A stretch of DNA of 60,474 nt. Source: Guillardia theta CCMP2712 (taxonomy: Eukaryota > Cryptophyceae > Pyrenomonadales > Geminigeraceae). Under the pieces are notes generated by a model. That model saw nothing but the letters and a program-made list of their open reading frames with translations, made no database searches and was not told where the DNA came from. Location of the stretch: positions 37,319 to 97,792 of the forward strand of contig NW_005434500.1 in the NCBI RefSeq assembly GCF_000315625.1. The letters run 5' to 3'. The position numbers and the translations under genes are program-made. This document shows positions 9,447 through 20,945 of this stretch, piece after piece. Position 1 is the first letter of the stretch, and every line of letters starts with the position of its first letter.

Positions 9447-12400
9447 ATGCCGGCAGCGCGTAAGAGAGGAGCGCTGCTGCTGACTGCTCTGCTCCTTCTG
9501 TGGGCTCTAGTGCAGATTGCCTTCTGGTACTGGCTCCAAGGCAAAGGAAGCAGGGCGAGACGCGCTGTGCAAGTTCGAGTGGTGGAGGACAAGGCCATGG
9601 TGGAGATCGTCGGTCAATCGGAGGACGAGAAGGTCTGGTTCACCAGGGACGGCACCCAGCCCAATCCTTCCTCGTCCGAGGTCTACCATGGAGCCTTCTT
9701 GCTGCGGCAGGGCATATGGACGATTAGCGCTGCAGCATGGAGGGGAGGGAAGAGGGTGGGGCATGTGGTACGGACCAGGAGGATAGTGTGCAGGAGAGGG
9801 GAAAACTTTCTTGTGAGCTGCAGGGTGAGGAACTCTACAGGGCCTGCGAGCCTTTCCTGGAGGACATGCAGCCTGGAGCTGAACCGGCGGCTGCGAGAGG
9901 TGAAGGACGTGCTGGTGGAGGAGAACGTGACGATCCACTCGATCTCGGAGGAGAGGTAACGCAAGCGTACGAGGGAGGGGTCGCTGACATGCTTTTCCTC
10001 CGCAGGAAGCCGCGCATGCAGCTCAAGGTGGTGGGCTCGACTATGGATGAAGCATGCAGGACTGCGCTGTCCTCAGATTGGTCGGAGTGCCGCGGCCTCA
10101 CTGGGTCGTCTTCTCCTCCTCCTCTCCCGCTCCTCGCCTTCCGCATCTCCTACGTCGCGAGCATCGAGTGCGGATTCATCGGGATGAGGATGAGGGACGG
10201 GGAGCTCGGCTATGGGGGGCTGCCGATGGACAGGAGCAGGTTCTTCCGGCACGATCCTTCTCTCCCCCTTCCTGTCTACGACGTGATGGAGGAGGAGGAG
10301 GAGGGAGGAGGCGGGAGGGCTCGTCTGCTCTCCTACGACGAGCTTGCGATGATTCCCCTTGCCGACATGCCAGGTGAAGACTCATGGCATCAGCTGCTCC
10401 CCAGGCTCCTATGGATGATGCACATCCTTCCAGCTACCGTCAAGTTCCTGCTGCCTCCTCCTCAAGGAGCCCTGCGGGACATCCTCTCCCTCCTCGCGCA
10501 GGAGAGCCTCCAGGAGCTCTTCGATGCCTCCCGCCTCGTCTTGTGGTCTCCAAACTTCTTCGTCGCCCAACGGCTCTACTTCTATGGGGAGTCTCCCTTC
10601 CTTCGCTCCTCATCCCCCCGAAAGAGACTTCCTCCTCCTCCTCCCCTCCTCCTCCGTAACTGCCGGGCGGTTCTCCGGAGCCTCCCTGGTCTCAGAGCCC
10701 TCGACTCCTACCTCCTCCTCGTCCCTCACGGCTACTTCGACTGGGACCCAGATAACCTGCAGCAGGCAGCTCTTGCCTTGTCTGTCTTCCTCCGGCGTGG
10801 TCCCATCCGCTACCGGGTGGTGGAGGAGGGGAGGGAGAGAATCGAGCTACCGCAGGACGGAGAGGGAGCTCAGTCCGAGGAGGGTAAAAACTTCCGTCCT
10901 CACTCTCCCCTCCTCTCCCTCCTCTCCCTCTTTGCCGAAGCTCGCGCCGTCATCGGCGTGCATGGCAGGATGCTCGGGTACATCCTCTGGTGCTCCCCGG
11001 GCACGAGCGTGATCGAGATCGGACCCTCTACCCAGCTGGCAAGCTACAAGGAGGAAGGGGAGCCGCAGGAGCTGCGGGGAAGGCCGTGGGACAGTCGCTA
11101 TCATGAGCTAGCGGCGGCCCTCAACATCCGTTTCTCAATCCTCCCCGCAAGCTGGACGAACTCCTTCTCCTCCCTTCCTTCTTCCCTTCCGCCTCCCTCC
11201 TCCGCTCCCTCCTCCGCTCCTTCCTCCTTGCCGTCCTCCGTCGCCATCGACGTTCGTCTCCTCCTTCTATGGCTCGTCGATGAGTTCGAAGATGGGGAGT
11301 CTGAAGTCGTCCTGCCAATTAGCAGCCGAACTCTCTGCGAAGATCGCGGGATGAATCTTGCGCTGCGAGGCAGGACGAGGTCGTCGGGCGGGGAGGTCGG
11401 GCATGAGGGGGACAAGACTGTGGACGGAAAGCTGGAGACAGCATGGGAGACGTACGGGGACGATGACCACTGGATCGAAGTCGAGCTGCGTGAGAGGGGG
11501 AGTGCGTGCGGTGTGCTGGTGGAATGGGGCTCGACGCTTCCCAGCTCCTTTCGCGTCCTGCTCTCCACAGTAGGAGGGTGGCCGGAGAAGGAGCAGCAGG
11601 ACGCGTCTCCCTTCGATCTAACCCGCGTGCGAGATCGTCTGTTGGAGAGGAGGAGCAGGGAGATCGGTCATCTGTTGCTGCTTCCTCCTACTGGAATTGA
11701 CGATCAATACTCGCAGATGACCCGCTGAACGCGTCGCTGCTTGTCAGACGCTCCCTCCTGTCCTTGCAGGAATCTTCTCCTCCCCTGTGCTCGTTCACCT
11801 GCTCTCCGCTCCTCCGCTTCTTCCTTGCGAGGAATGGGTGAGAATCTTTCCCTTCCTGCTGACCTCGTCTCCCTGCTCTTGTGGACTCGCAACCTGTCTT
11901 GTGCCCCTCCGCTTGTCTGACTTTCTCACTTCCCTCCCTCATCTTCCTTCACAGCATCAAGGCAAACTCGACAGAAGACTGCAGGCACTCAAAGCTCTGT
12001 GCACTCAGATGTGAAGGAAGCGGGGAAGGTCGAGGATGCGTTTGTACCTGGCAGGAGCAGCTGTACAGATCACCAGAGCGATTGCGCCCTGTCAACCTGA
12101 CGGAGAGGTAGAAGAAGACAGTGAGATGTTAATGCGAGTTCAAGTGATGTGATGCTGAGATTCTTGAAGTTGTAGGGAGTATGAAAGAGGAAGGTGGGGA
12201 AAGGAAAGCGAGAAGAGGAGAGGGGGTGAAGTAGGTAGAAGTTTTGAGAGGAGTTAGATGGAGACGAGAAGAGGAGGAGTGGAGGTAGTTGACTCCTGCT
12301 GTCAGGGTCTGGAAGGAAGCGTACACGTCAAACAAACTTGATGCCTCATCGTCGACATGGGATGACAGGATGTACATCTTCAACGAGAGAATCCTCACAG

Positions 12401-12563
12401 ACAAGTTCAAGCTGCTCCTCACAAGGTCTCCTCCTCCTTCTCCTCCTTCAAAGTCTAATCCCTCATCGCTGTCGCTGACTTGTCCTCTCCTGTTGCGCTG
12501 ACTTCCTTCCACCGCAGTCAAATTGGTGTCGAAGTCCGCGAGATCTGCCTGCTCTCATGCTAA
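9447..12563 (+). CDS. GT61-like glycosyltransferase with C-terminal F5/8 type C (discoidin) domain
   Basis: Six exons (9447-9955, 10006-11666, 11717-11837, 11955-12107, 12306-12425, 12518-12563) join in frame into 869 residues. The N-terminus is a type II anchor: a few basic residues, then a hydrophobic helix (ALLLTALLLLWALVQIAFWY), as in Golgi glycosyltransferases. Around residues 460-520 the block EARAVIGVHGRMLGYILWCS-PGTSVIEIGP matches the conserved G-V-H-G-x2-L ... PG-x2-VIE motif of GT61 (DUF563) enzymes. The C-terminal part begins DRGMNLALRGRTRSSG, continues with VDGKLETAWE and DHWIEVEL, and ends FKLLLTSQIGVEVREICLLS, which are the start and end landmarks of a discoidin domain. Between them is an unusual Cys-rich insert (CRHSKLCALRCEG, GCVC). 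Reading exon 2 without splicing would stop at 11728 and lose the end of that domain. Acceptor and donor sugars are unknown. Confidence 0.68.
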
Positions 12564-13324
12564 AAAGATCCTACGACCACCACCATCTCCTCCTCCACCT
12601 CCTCTTCCTCCTGCTTGCATTTTGGCATTTGCTCGTTTCACTTCATGCTTAAATTTCACGCAAGTGACGCTGCTCGAGCAGCTGGCGCTCAACAAGCAAG
12701 CCGCTCCCCTCCAGGACTTCTGTTCCTCCGGCTCTTCTTCCCCTTGTCCTTCTGGGGAGCAGGCGCGCTACGCCTTCTCCGTCACTGTTTCACTCTCCAG
12801 CAGATGTCGTCTCCTCTCCTCTCCTCTCCTTCCCTTCCGTGAGACCCTCACCGCCTTTCTCGCAATGGCCTCCTCGACCAGCACGCTCCTCCTCGTCTCC
12901 TCAAAAAATACTTTCGAGCCCTCAAGCTCCTGCGTCAGAACGCGGTCGTGGCAGGGCAGTGAGAGAAGAGATAGTCATAATTGCCCACGTCCATGTCCCC
13001 ATCGCAAACGTCCACGTCACCCTCGCCCAAACTGTCCAGCACAACATCAGCTGCCTTCCTCCACCTGTTGCCTCCTCACCTGCTCCAAACATGCTCGGGT
13101 TCATCGTGACTGTCCGCTATGCCCTTCTCCTTCTTGATGATCGAGCCACCATCGACTAGTTCTGAACGTTCGTTATCCCAAAACCCTCAGCTCAGCCTCG
13201 CACCTCTTCGCTTCGCCTCCTCCGGTCTTGACGAGGGGCCCAAACTCCTCGCCAGCTCCTCTCTCAAGTCTTCTGAGGGTGAACTGCGAGACTTATGAGA
13301 CGGGCCAACCACTCCAGTCATGCC
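12564..13324. other. No firmly supported gene; one exon-like stretch
   Basis: Pyrimidine-rich plus strand. The frame ending at 13159 reads plausibly from about 12960 (EEIVIIAHVHVPIANVHVTL, then FIVTVRYALLLLDD), but I found no convincing exon chain before it. Pro/Ser-rich frames at 12523-13137 look compositional. Confidence 0.3.
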
Positions 13325-15199
13325 TCACCCATGCTTGCTCATGTGTAGCTCGTAGAACCCGCTCTGCTCCTGTACGTCCAGTCAATCTCTGCGTCCTTTC
13401 CTGACTGCAGCGTGTCACCTTCCTATCCGAAGACATATAATAGAGATCGTCCTCAAAGCCGTCTTTCATCGCGTTCTGTCGCTGCTCATGCATTGAGAAG
13501 AGGCAAGAACGGCCCTGAACAACTCACCAGATACTCATCGTATTTGTCAAAGCACTGCTCAAGGATCTGCCGGAGATGAGCTGGGATCTCCTGCCCTTCG
13601 CACGGAAGTCCTCGGGCCTTGCGTATCAGCTTGTTGCTCAGCCATCGGAAGCCAGCCGAGAGAGCAGCTTCTGCTCCTTCCAGCTTCATGGCAGACGTCT
13701 GCAGCAACCCATCCACAGTCTTCTGCATCCCAGCCATCTCCGAGTCGGACTGCGATGACGTCATACAAAAGGCTTCATGGCTATCGTCAACCTGGCGGAG
13801 CTCACGGAGCAGTTTTTCTCTTTCGTAAATGAGCGACATGTTGAGAGATCTATATGTGTTTTGAGCCAACGACTTGAATAACCCTTGTGAGAATACCTCA
13901 AAGATGCATTCTCTTCCATGAGGTGATGTACATGTCTCTGCGATTCTTCCTCATCCATCAGCTTGCCTGTTGTCGCCTATACACAAAGTGAGTCTTAATG
14001 TCGATCGTCCCATCTAAGTTCACCTGGACCTCCTCCTCCTGCTCCCACTCCTCTTCCTCCAACACAATCGCAGCCACAGGATTCCCTGTAGAGCTCTCCG
14101 ATGGCTGATCACGAGTGCTTTAGAAGCACATCGCATCACATCTAGAAGTAGTTCACCATTGGCGATTGCCAGGACATGGAAGAATTCTGAGTTGAAGGAG
14201 CTGCGGACATTCCTGGCAGGTACGCCCCCCCCATCCCAGGCTTCGACTTGCATGTCTTCTTCGGCTTCCTGGCGAGCTGAGAGGGGAGACTGACAGAACT
14301 GATTGAGGATACGGGAGTGGAAACTTCCACATTCCCTGCAGAAAGTGAGAAGGCAAAGCAAGGAATGGCTCCCTTGTACCATTGCCCGGAAGCTCGACAG
14401 GATCAGACGGGTTCGATCTCTTGTGCCCTCGAGGCCTGGAGCGACAGTCAGATTTTCAACTCCAATCTAGCTGAAGCCTTTTACCTCCCAGGTCCTGCTG
14501 GCCTAGATGGTCTTCTCACGTTGTCCCACTCTTCCCGAAAATCCGCGATACGCTGCGGGTTGCCACAAGGTCACAGGTCGAACCACCCAGTCAGTCTCTC
14601 ACCTGTCTGATGCGGTCCAGACGCTCTTGCGAGACTCCAAGACCTCGCAGAACCGTTTCACACATGCGGCGATCCTCCCCATTAGAGATCGTGTCTCGCC
14701 AACGCGCTCTACGGAATCCATACCCCGGATTTCCGGGCTTTGCAGCCAAGTTAGCGCCCCGTCCACACCATGAGACAGTCATGATTCGCACACCTTAGCA
14801 CGCACGGCAGGCACACGACGACTTTGCTCCTTGTCATAGATCTCATATCCAATCTTGTTGAATTGAAGACGCATCAGGCCATTCTTGCCAGCTGCGATAT
14901 GATTAGCACAAACTTCGACTGCGGCCTCTGACAAAAGACATCAGCATCAACCTGAGTTTCCATCTCGATCTTTGTCATTGGCATACTCCGGGAAAAGCTC
15001 AGAGAACAAATGAAACACAGAGAGCTTCTGATCCACTCCATCCTCCTGGGACGAACGATCATGTAGTGTCCACGTCAGTGTGAAATTCATCTACCTGTGG
15101 AAGAATATCTTCATTGTCGTCTGAGAGCTTCGTCGCGGCCTGAAAAAATGCACGAGCAACTTGCACGGCTCTGCATTCCTCATTCGCGTGGTTCGGCAT
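13325..15199 (-). CDS. Unrecognised 448-residue protein, 12 exons
   Basis: Twelve exons (15095-15199, 14952-15045, 14794-14927, 14603-14737, 14485-14552, 14380-14435, 14157-14335, 14024-14104, 13897-13961, 13528-13849, 13419-13481, 13325-13369) join in frame with GT-AG introns of roughly 40-70 nt and end at TGA 13325-13327. The predicted start is MPNHANEECRAVQVARAF. The first 130 residues are acidic/helical (SVFHLFSELFPEYAND), then a basic part (GYGFRRARWRDTISNGEDRR), then a Ser/Pro-rich low-complexity linker, and then a charged coiled-coil from about residue 270 (EEEEWEQEEEVQ, ESQRHVHHLMEEN, YEREKLLRELRQ). There is no signal peptide or membrane helix, so it is probably cytosolic or nuclear. 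No family is recognised. The start codon is the least certain part. Confidence 0.7.
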
Positions 15200-17261
15200 C
15201 CTAGCTGTATCTGCGTGGGTCTCGTATGTTGTGCTTATGATAAGAGTCTCAACAAGCTTGCCGATCAATTAAAGATTCGGATTCACTCGTTCACGTGAAG
15301 TGAACACTGGATATTGGTTCTATCCAGGTCTAGTATCGATGCCAGGTTTGGATGCAAAGATAAGCGGCTAAAGTGAGTCTGGGAGTCGGTGACAACCTGG
15401 CGGCCTCCTACACGGCAGAGGTGCAAATACGTCCGTGGAGGAGGCGAGAGCCGCTTCCGGCTCAGGACAAGGAGGAGTCGGAGAAAGAAGCAGCAGCAAG
15501 AGGTTGGAGGAGAGGAAGGGAGGAAGAGGTCAGCTGTGCGGGAGAGCAGGAGGGAGCAGCCACCTCAACCGCCGCCGCCAGCATGGCCGCCGGGAACGCG
15601 AAGATGGACCGTGACAATGGGGTAGGGTGGGGTTTGTGGATGCCAAGTAGTCTTGTTTGATACGGTATGATTGGTCAAAAAGAGGGGTAGTCAGAATTTA
15701 GGGAGGGTGGTCTGCCAGGGTGAGAGTGGGTGGGGGGGATTTTAGCTGTCCCTGGAGCGAGTTGGGGTGGTATTTGGACAATAGGGGGTGATGTGAAGCC
15801 AAAAGGGTGGGTGGTCGGAGTACGGAAGCTCTCGGGATGGGGTACAAGTCTTAGCAAAGGGGTGGTGATATAGGAAGGGGTAGCCACCCTCCCCATCCTG
15901 CTTGAACGGTCCAGGGTACAAAGAGAGGGTGCAGAGGAAGTTCTGAAACACAGGGGGTGGGGTATGTGATTCTATGTGTCCAAAGGGGTGATTTGAAGGG
16001 GATTTCTCCGGGTGGGTCCTGGATCCCCAGGGGTTTGAAAGAATGCAGAGGTAGGGTGGAATACGCGGCAGAGACATGGTAGGGTAGATTGTTTTGATGG
16101 GTAGGGTGGGGAGAACACAAGCTGAGGGATAGGGATTGAGGTCTGGCCTACTTACTTAATGCAGGACCTTGAGAATGAGAGCAGGCAAGGGCCATGGGTA
16201 GAGAGTTTGCTCACAACGAATTGATGATGGGTAGGGGGTGAGGGGTAGCAATGATTCACAGGGGTAGGGTCCTGGCCGAGATGTGGGGTGGCCATGTCAC
16301 TGCGTTTGCAGGAAGTGATCAGGTAGGTGGGACAGGGGTTCTCGCTGGTTTTCCATGGGGTAGTGCATGATCTTTGTAGGGTGGTCAGAGGGTGGTCCAA
16401 GGACTTTGAGGGGTGGATTGTCTAGAATAGGGCGTAATAGCGGGGGGCTTTGAAGACCCGGTGGTTTGAGAAAAGGGGGGTACAGAGATGATTTAGGGAG
16501 GAGTGTGGAGGACATCATGAGAACAAGTGAATAATTTCTTATGATCTGAATTGGGAAATCGGATATGTAGAGCTATGTTGAATTCAACCTGAAAAAATAG
16601 GTAGGGAGGGAGTGGGGTGAAGGGGTTGATAGACGGTGTAAAATAATTAGTCGACAGACTACCACCCATGAAGTACCCGACCCGTCCACATGGAAGTTGG
16701 CCTCCTTTTGTCTACCCCCACCCCTACGATTCTCAATCCACCGGTTCAAATCCACAAATTCACCCTACCTTATCTCTAAAAATGTGTACCACCTATGGAT
16801 GGGTACCCCCGTGGTAGAGAATTTTGTTTACCACCCACCTTTCCAAGCTCAAACAGACGATCAAATACCCACTCTCCACTGGTAAGTACCCCACCCTCAC
16901 CCATCAACAAGCTCTGCAATCTTCTGACCTCTTCAGAACCTAGCGGTCGACCTGTGCCATTCAGTGTGGCGCCTTCAAGTCAGATAGTTGAGGTCCCTGT
17001 CACGCTTCCCCACAACCCCCCACCCCCTTGAATTTTAAAATCCTTTACCCCTGATGAAGATTAATTCGAGTTAGTGGGGTGGGGTTCAAAGAAGCTTGTT
17101 TATAACACTTGTATATAGCCCCAAATCAACGCTTCAGTGTTTTCATGGACAGCGCTTTTAAAAAAAGTTTCAAAAAGCGCTATTTCGATTAAAATGGGTC
17201 ACATCTTGAGTTGTCAGGGCGAAAAATAGATGCGACTCCGAGAGCGAAGCCTAAATGTAAA
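15200..17261. other. Gene-poor region with opposed G-rich and C-rich tracts
   Basis: From about 15620 to 16640 the plus strand is dominated by GGGTAGGGTGG-type words. From about 16680 to 17040 the bias flips to CCCCACCC/TACCCCACC on the same strand. The Pro-rich frames here (15675-15896, 15742-16077, 15851-16120, 16152-16400) follow from this bias and lack other coding signs. The frame at 15373-15660 (Arg/Glu/Ala-rich) is also unsupported. Runs of G could form quadruplexes. Confidence 0.6.
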
Positions 17262-17345
17262 TCTGAGGCGCGCCTGGTAGAGGCATTGGCGGGCTAAAAG
17301 AGATCTGAGGCGCGCCTGGTAGAGGCATTGGCGGGCTAAAAGAGA
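17262..17345. repeat. 42-bp tandem duplication next to tRNA-Leu
   Basis: Two exact consecutive copies of a 42-bp unit beginning TCTGAGGCGCGCCTGGTAGA. The array ends one base before the 3' end of the tRNA-Leu gene (which is on the minus strand), so it lies in its 3' flank, where a polymerase III terminator is expected. Confidence 0.95.
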
Positions 17346-17346
17346 T

Positions 17347-17429
17347 GGTGGCGGTGGGGTTCGAACCCACGCCTTCATACGAAGAAGAGAACTTGAGTCT
17401 CCCGCCTTAGACCGCTCGGCCACGCCACC
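17347..17429 (-). tRNA. tRNA-Leu (anticodon CAA)
   Basis: An 83-nt cloverleaf on the minus strand. The acceptor stem GGTGGCG pairs perfectly with CGCCACC. The D arm contains GCCGAGCGGTCTAAGGC, and the anticodon loop CTCAAGT carries CAA. A class II variable arm pairs CTTC with GAAG, and the T arm is GTGGG-TTCGAAC-CCCAC. The long variable arm and the anticodon define leucine. No intron. CCA is not encoded, as expected for a nuclear gene. Confidence 0.95.
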
Positions 17430-18118
17430 GCAAGAAAACCGTGAGTGTGAGAGTTGATAAAGTTAGAAATCATGGCGACGATTGCAAACACGATGATGAT
17501 ACGACATGAGGCTCAAGACGATGATACGACATGAGATAGAAGAATGATCATCATATGCATGTAGTAGGGAAGTTGCATGATAATGAGTTGAAGGTAGCAA
17601 GTCTCGTCCAAAAGGCTGAGGGTAAAGTTGAAACGACCAATCTTCTTGACAGAACGAAAATGAAAAGAAAACGTGCAAGAGGCTGTTTAGTTCGTGCTCT
17701 TACACATGAATGTATAGTTCTCAATCTTGCACCAGCTTTGCTGCAAAGGAGATGACCTGAAGGTCTTGTCCTCTGAGTGAAAGATCATTCCCCCAGTCCT
17801 CTCTCAGCCTCGTAAAGGAGACCATCTGCCCGAATACTCACAGGCAGCAGCTCAGCCCTCAGTCTCCTCTCCTTACCTCAAACCCCATCGCCATCAAAAC
17901 CTGTAAACGTTGTTACACACTGGCATGCAAAAACGTTGCTTGATGACATGCGTTACAAGATTGCTACATCTCCCTCCAACTCTTGCTGCCTCGCAGTGCG
18001 TATATCCCTCTCCTCTACCTTGACTCGTTCATCTTCATCTATCCACTTCTCCTCTGCTCGTCCTGCATCTTGCTAGGCAGGATCCATTCAACATATCCAC
18101 GTCCTCCTCTTACCTGTG
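17430..18118. other. No supported gene
   Basis: Short frames only (17463-17678 on -, 17555-17755 on +), without motifs or splice chains. Two CGATGATACGACATGAG copies lie at 17492-17535. Confidence 0.45.
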
Positions 18119-18987
18119 TCAGTTCTTCCTCGTCAAGCAGTATGGTGGAGTGAGGATGGTAGAGCAGCGGTCCCACATTGATCCAGCTCCCTCCCCTGCT
18201 CTCTTCGTCATGCTGTTTGCCGCCTCTTTCAGCCCCACCAACCTCTTGAGCACGCTCTTGATGACCATCATGACATCCGTCGCATCCTCAGTGGCATCGA
18301 GGAAGAAGGAGGTCACAACAGCGTCGAAGCCTCCGCTGAAGCTGAGCAGCTCGTCACTGTCCTCTTCCTTCCGTCTGCTACTACCGCGCATGACGATATG
18401 TGGAGACGAACTCTCCTAACCGCAAGCGCAACGTCCCTGCTCCAGCTCCCCCTCCTGCCCAAGGGTTAGCTCTTTGTCATGCCCTGATCTTGTCGTCGCC
18501 TCTTCCTCGCAGCTCTTCCACATCGGGCAAGAGCACCTTGCGCGTCTTTTGCTTCAAGCTCCATCCCCATGCCTATTCTCGCGCCTCCATCAGTGCAGGG
18601 AAGGACAAGAAGAGGAGGATGTACCGCTGGAACCAGCAGGTGAGGACACATGCTGCCGTATCGTCAGATCAGATCGCAACAGACTAACAGTTACCATGAT
18701 GAAGCCCGATCATCTTGTTGCTCTGCCTCCTCCTCCTCCTGCACCTGCACCTCCTCCTGTTCCTGCCTTTCTCCCTCTTGCCCGAAATCGTGCTTGCTGA
18801 AGGCAGCGATGTCGCTCCTTCCTCTGTTCTCCATTTCTTGGACTCGGTTTATCATCGACCTGGCAGCCTTGTCTAGCATCAGATCTGGCCTTTCCTTTCC
18901 CACATCATCATCTCCACCATCATCTCCACCATCATCTCCACCATAACCACCATCTCCATCGCCTCCATCATCATCTCCACCATCATC

Positions 18988-19055
<68 letters not shown>

Positions 19056-19956
19056 NNNNNNNNNNNNNNNNNNNNNNNNNNNNNNNNNNNNNNNNNNNNN
19101 NNNNNNNNNNNNNNNNNNNNNNNNNNNNNNNNNNNNNNNNNNNNNNNNNNNNNNNATTGCAGGTTTCTTCCTCCTGCATGCAGGCATCCCAATGCTCTTC
19201 AAACGGACGAAGGAGTTCTTGGAGGACCTAATCAAAGTATATCAGTTGCTGAGCCCTCCTCCTCCCTCCATCATTCCCTTCGTCACTCCCTTCTCTCCCT
19301 TCCCCCACTCTCTCTCTCCTCCTCCTCCTTCCCTCAACCCTGACTCTCCCTATCGACCTTCTCGTCCTCCTGATAATACCAGGAGGTTCCTATCGAAGCA
19401 CTCTAGAACCTCCTCGTTGCGAGTCTTGATCAATTCAACCTCGTTGAATGTCATTGGATATCAGGGGACCGCATGCGTTACAATCTCAGTCATGTCCTTC
19501 ACGAAGCTCTCGGACTTGATAAGGTCGGATATCTGCATCACTGATCATTCTCCTTAGCATCTCAATCATCTCAATCATCGCCGTCTCCATCTCCATCTCC
19601 GTCATCTCCATTTGTCGGCATCATAATATTCATCATGGTAGTTGTCACCTTAGTTGTCTTCTTCTCTAGCATCTCAGCCACTCGCATCATCTCTTTCCTG
19701 TCGTCTTTCTTCACACAAGTTTCACTTGCTCCAGCACTACCTCATCTCTCCCGTCTGTATGGCCAGTGCCTGCGCACATGCTCCATAGCGCATTTGGGAC
19801 AGGACCTCTACCTCTCCGTCTCCTCCGTCTCCTGCTGTACCCACACCGTAAGATCTGAGGTTTAAAGGCGACGTTGTCACCTGCTTGACGAGAGACGGAG
19901 AGAACAGGAAACAGCACAAGGAGAAGGAGAGCGAAGAGGTAGCAGGACGAGGACAT
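18119..19956 (-). CDS. Secreted acidic helical protein, interrupted by an assembly gap
   Basis: The ATG at 19956 opens a signal peptide (MSSSCYLFALLLLVLFPVLS). Exons 19881-19956, 19741-19831, 19649-19697, 19482-19532, 19380-19439 and 18695-19227 join in frame. They encode helical, charged sequence (KEMMRVAEMLEKKTTK, SDLIKSESFVKDMTEI, LQELLRPFEEHWDAC). The sixth exon runs into the gap and emerges as a poly-Asp tract made by a (GAT)n microsatellite, followed by Asp/Gly repeats and a Gln/Glu-rich helix. Further exon-like pieces follow at about 18466-18652 and 18119-18416 (DELLSFSGGFDAVVTSFFLD), but their joins are unresolved. The true poly-Asp length is unknown because the gap is exactly 100 N. 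It enters the secretory pathway; function is not recognised. Confidence 0.6.
19056..19155. other. Assembly gap (100 N) inside a (GAT)n tract
   Basis: Exactly 100 unknown bases, the conventional placeholder for a gap of unknown size. It adjoins a long (ATC)n run at 18990-19055, so the assembly broke in a microsatellite within an exon. Confidence 0.98.
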
Positions 19957-20409
19957 GCGGGAGGAGGAGGAGGAGGAGCTGGTGGTTTTCACGTCTTGCT
20001 TGCCCTTGCCTCGAGCATCTCCATCTCAAAACCGCGATCCGGCTAATCATCCGAAGTAAATTTTCGTAGGACATCGGGTCCTGCCAATAATCTCAGCGCG
20101 GGAGGGATTCAGCCGCCTGTGGGGAAGTGGCACAGAAGGTGAGTGTGCCGACAGACGGACGGACGGACAGAACATGGCAGACAGACAAGAAGGAAGGAAA
20201 GAAGGAAGGAAGGCAGATAGAGAGACAGAGAGAGACAGAGAGAGAGCTTGTGGGAGTGGAAGGAAAGGAAAGGAGGAGGGAGATTATTCCGACTATCACC
20301 GCCCCCCCCCCGTGACATGTGTATCCATGTAATCTTCTCGAGTTTGTAATGGATGTAGTTCGGTACGGTATCGGGAGAGAAAGCAAAGGCCGTCAAGCAA
20401 GAATCGGCT
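19957..20409. other. Intergenic, GA-rich low-complexity tract
   Basis: Contains GGAAGGAAAGAAGGAAGG and AGAGACAGAGAGAGAC stretches (20185-20250) and a C10 run near 20303. It separates the acidic secreted gene from the LC8 gene. No gene is seen. Confidence 0.6.
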
Positions 20410-20945
20410 CTATCCTTCAGCCTGCACTCCTCCTTCTATCTTCTTCTTCCCTGCGTTCGGGTCTGGTTCTGATTTCCATATCACGACTCCGAGGTGCTGC
20501 ATGTACAGATGGCTGGGGCCGGCTGTCAGTCAGGAACAAACCATGTCAGGTAGGTTGCTCACAGGAAATGTCTGGCCTCGCACTGGATTGAGAACCCAAA
20601 AGATCTCCCTACAAGAACGTGCCATGTTGGTCCGATACGCCTCTCGAGCAGCGTCTTGATGAAACAGGCGATCCTGTCCTCGTCATAGTCGGGCATGTGC
20701 CTGAGCAAGCCAGTGAGCGAAGCCGGAAACGCATGCATGAGAGTCTGACATGTCAAGAGCCAAGGCAACGATGTTGGTGATCTTTCTCTGATTCTCCATG
20801 GTCATGTAATGATCTCCTCCTCCTGCATTTCAAGCGTCGAAATAGAATCGAGAGGACTCAAGCCCGCACCGTCATCGCTCGGCCCACTTCCTTCGTTCTT
20901 AATCACAGCCTTGTAGGTTGGAGTGAAGATTTCAATCTGATCCAT
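20410..20945 (-). CDS. LC8-type dynein light chain-like protein
   Basis: Four exons (20870-20945, 20750-20822, 20563-20700, 20410-20512) join in frame into 129 residues. The sequence follows the LC8 (DYNLL) fold: KAVIKNEGSG near the N-terminus, a helical middle (NIVALALDM, EDRIACFIKTLLERR), then the hallmark GPTWHVLVGRSFG (PTWHCIVGRNFG in LC8), EARHFL and a final strand (GVVIWKSE) in place of AILLFKSG. LC8 dimers bind short linear motifs and act as a hub in dynein motors and other complexes. Compared with the usual 89 residues, this protein has extra residues at the N-terminus and a Lys/Glu/Gly tail, and the final strand is divergent, so it may be an outer-arm or specialised LC8 paralogue. 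The first intron was deduced from the phase-1 fit. Confidence 0.83.

Noticed and set aside
15675-16518. Pro/His-rich minus-strand frames
   Set aside because: They follow from the GGGTGG bias; no splice-bounded exon or motif.
16735-16760. Possible second tRNA (GGTTCAAATCC T-loop-like word)
   Set aside because: No acceptor, D or anticodon stems can be formed around it.
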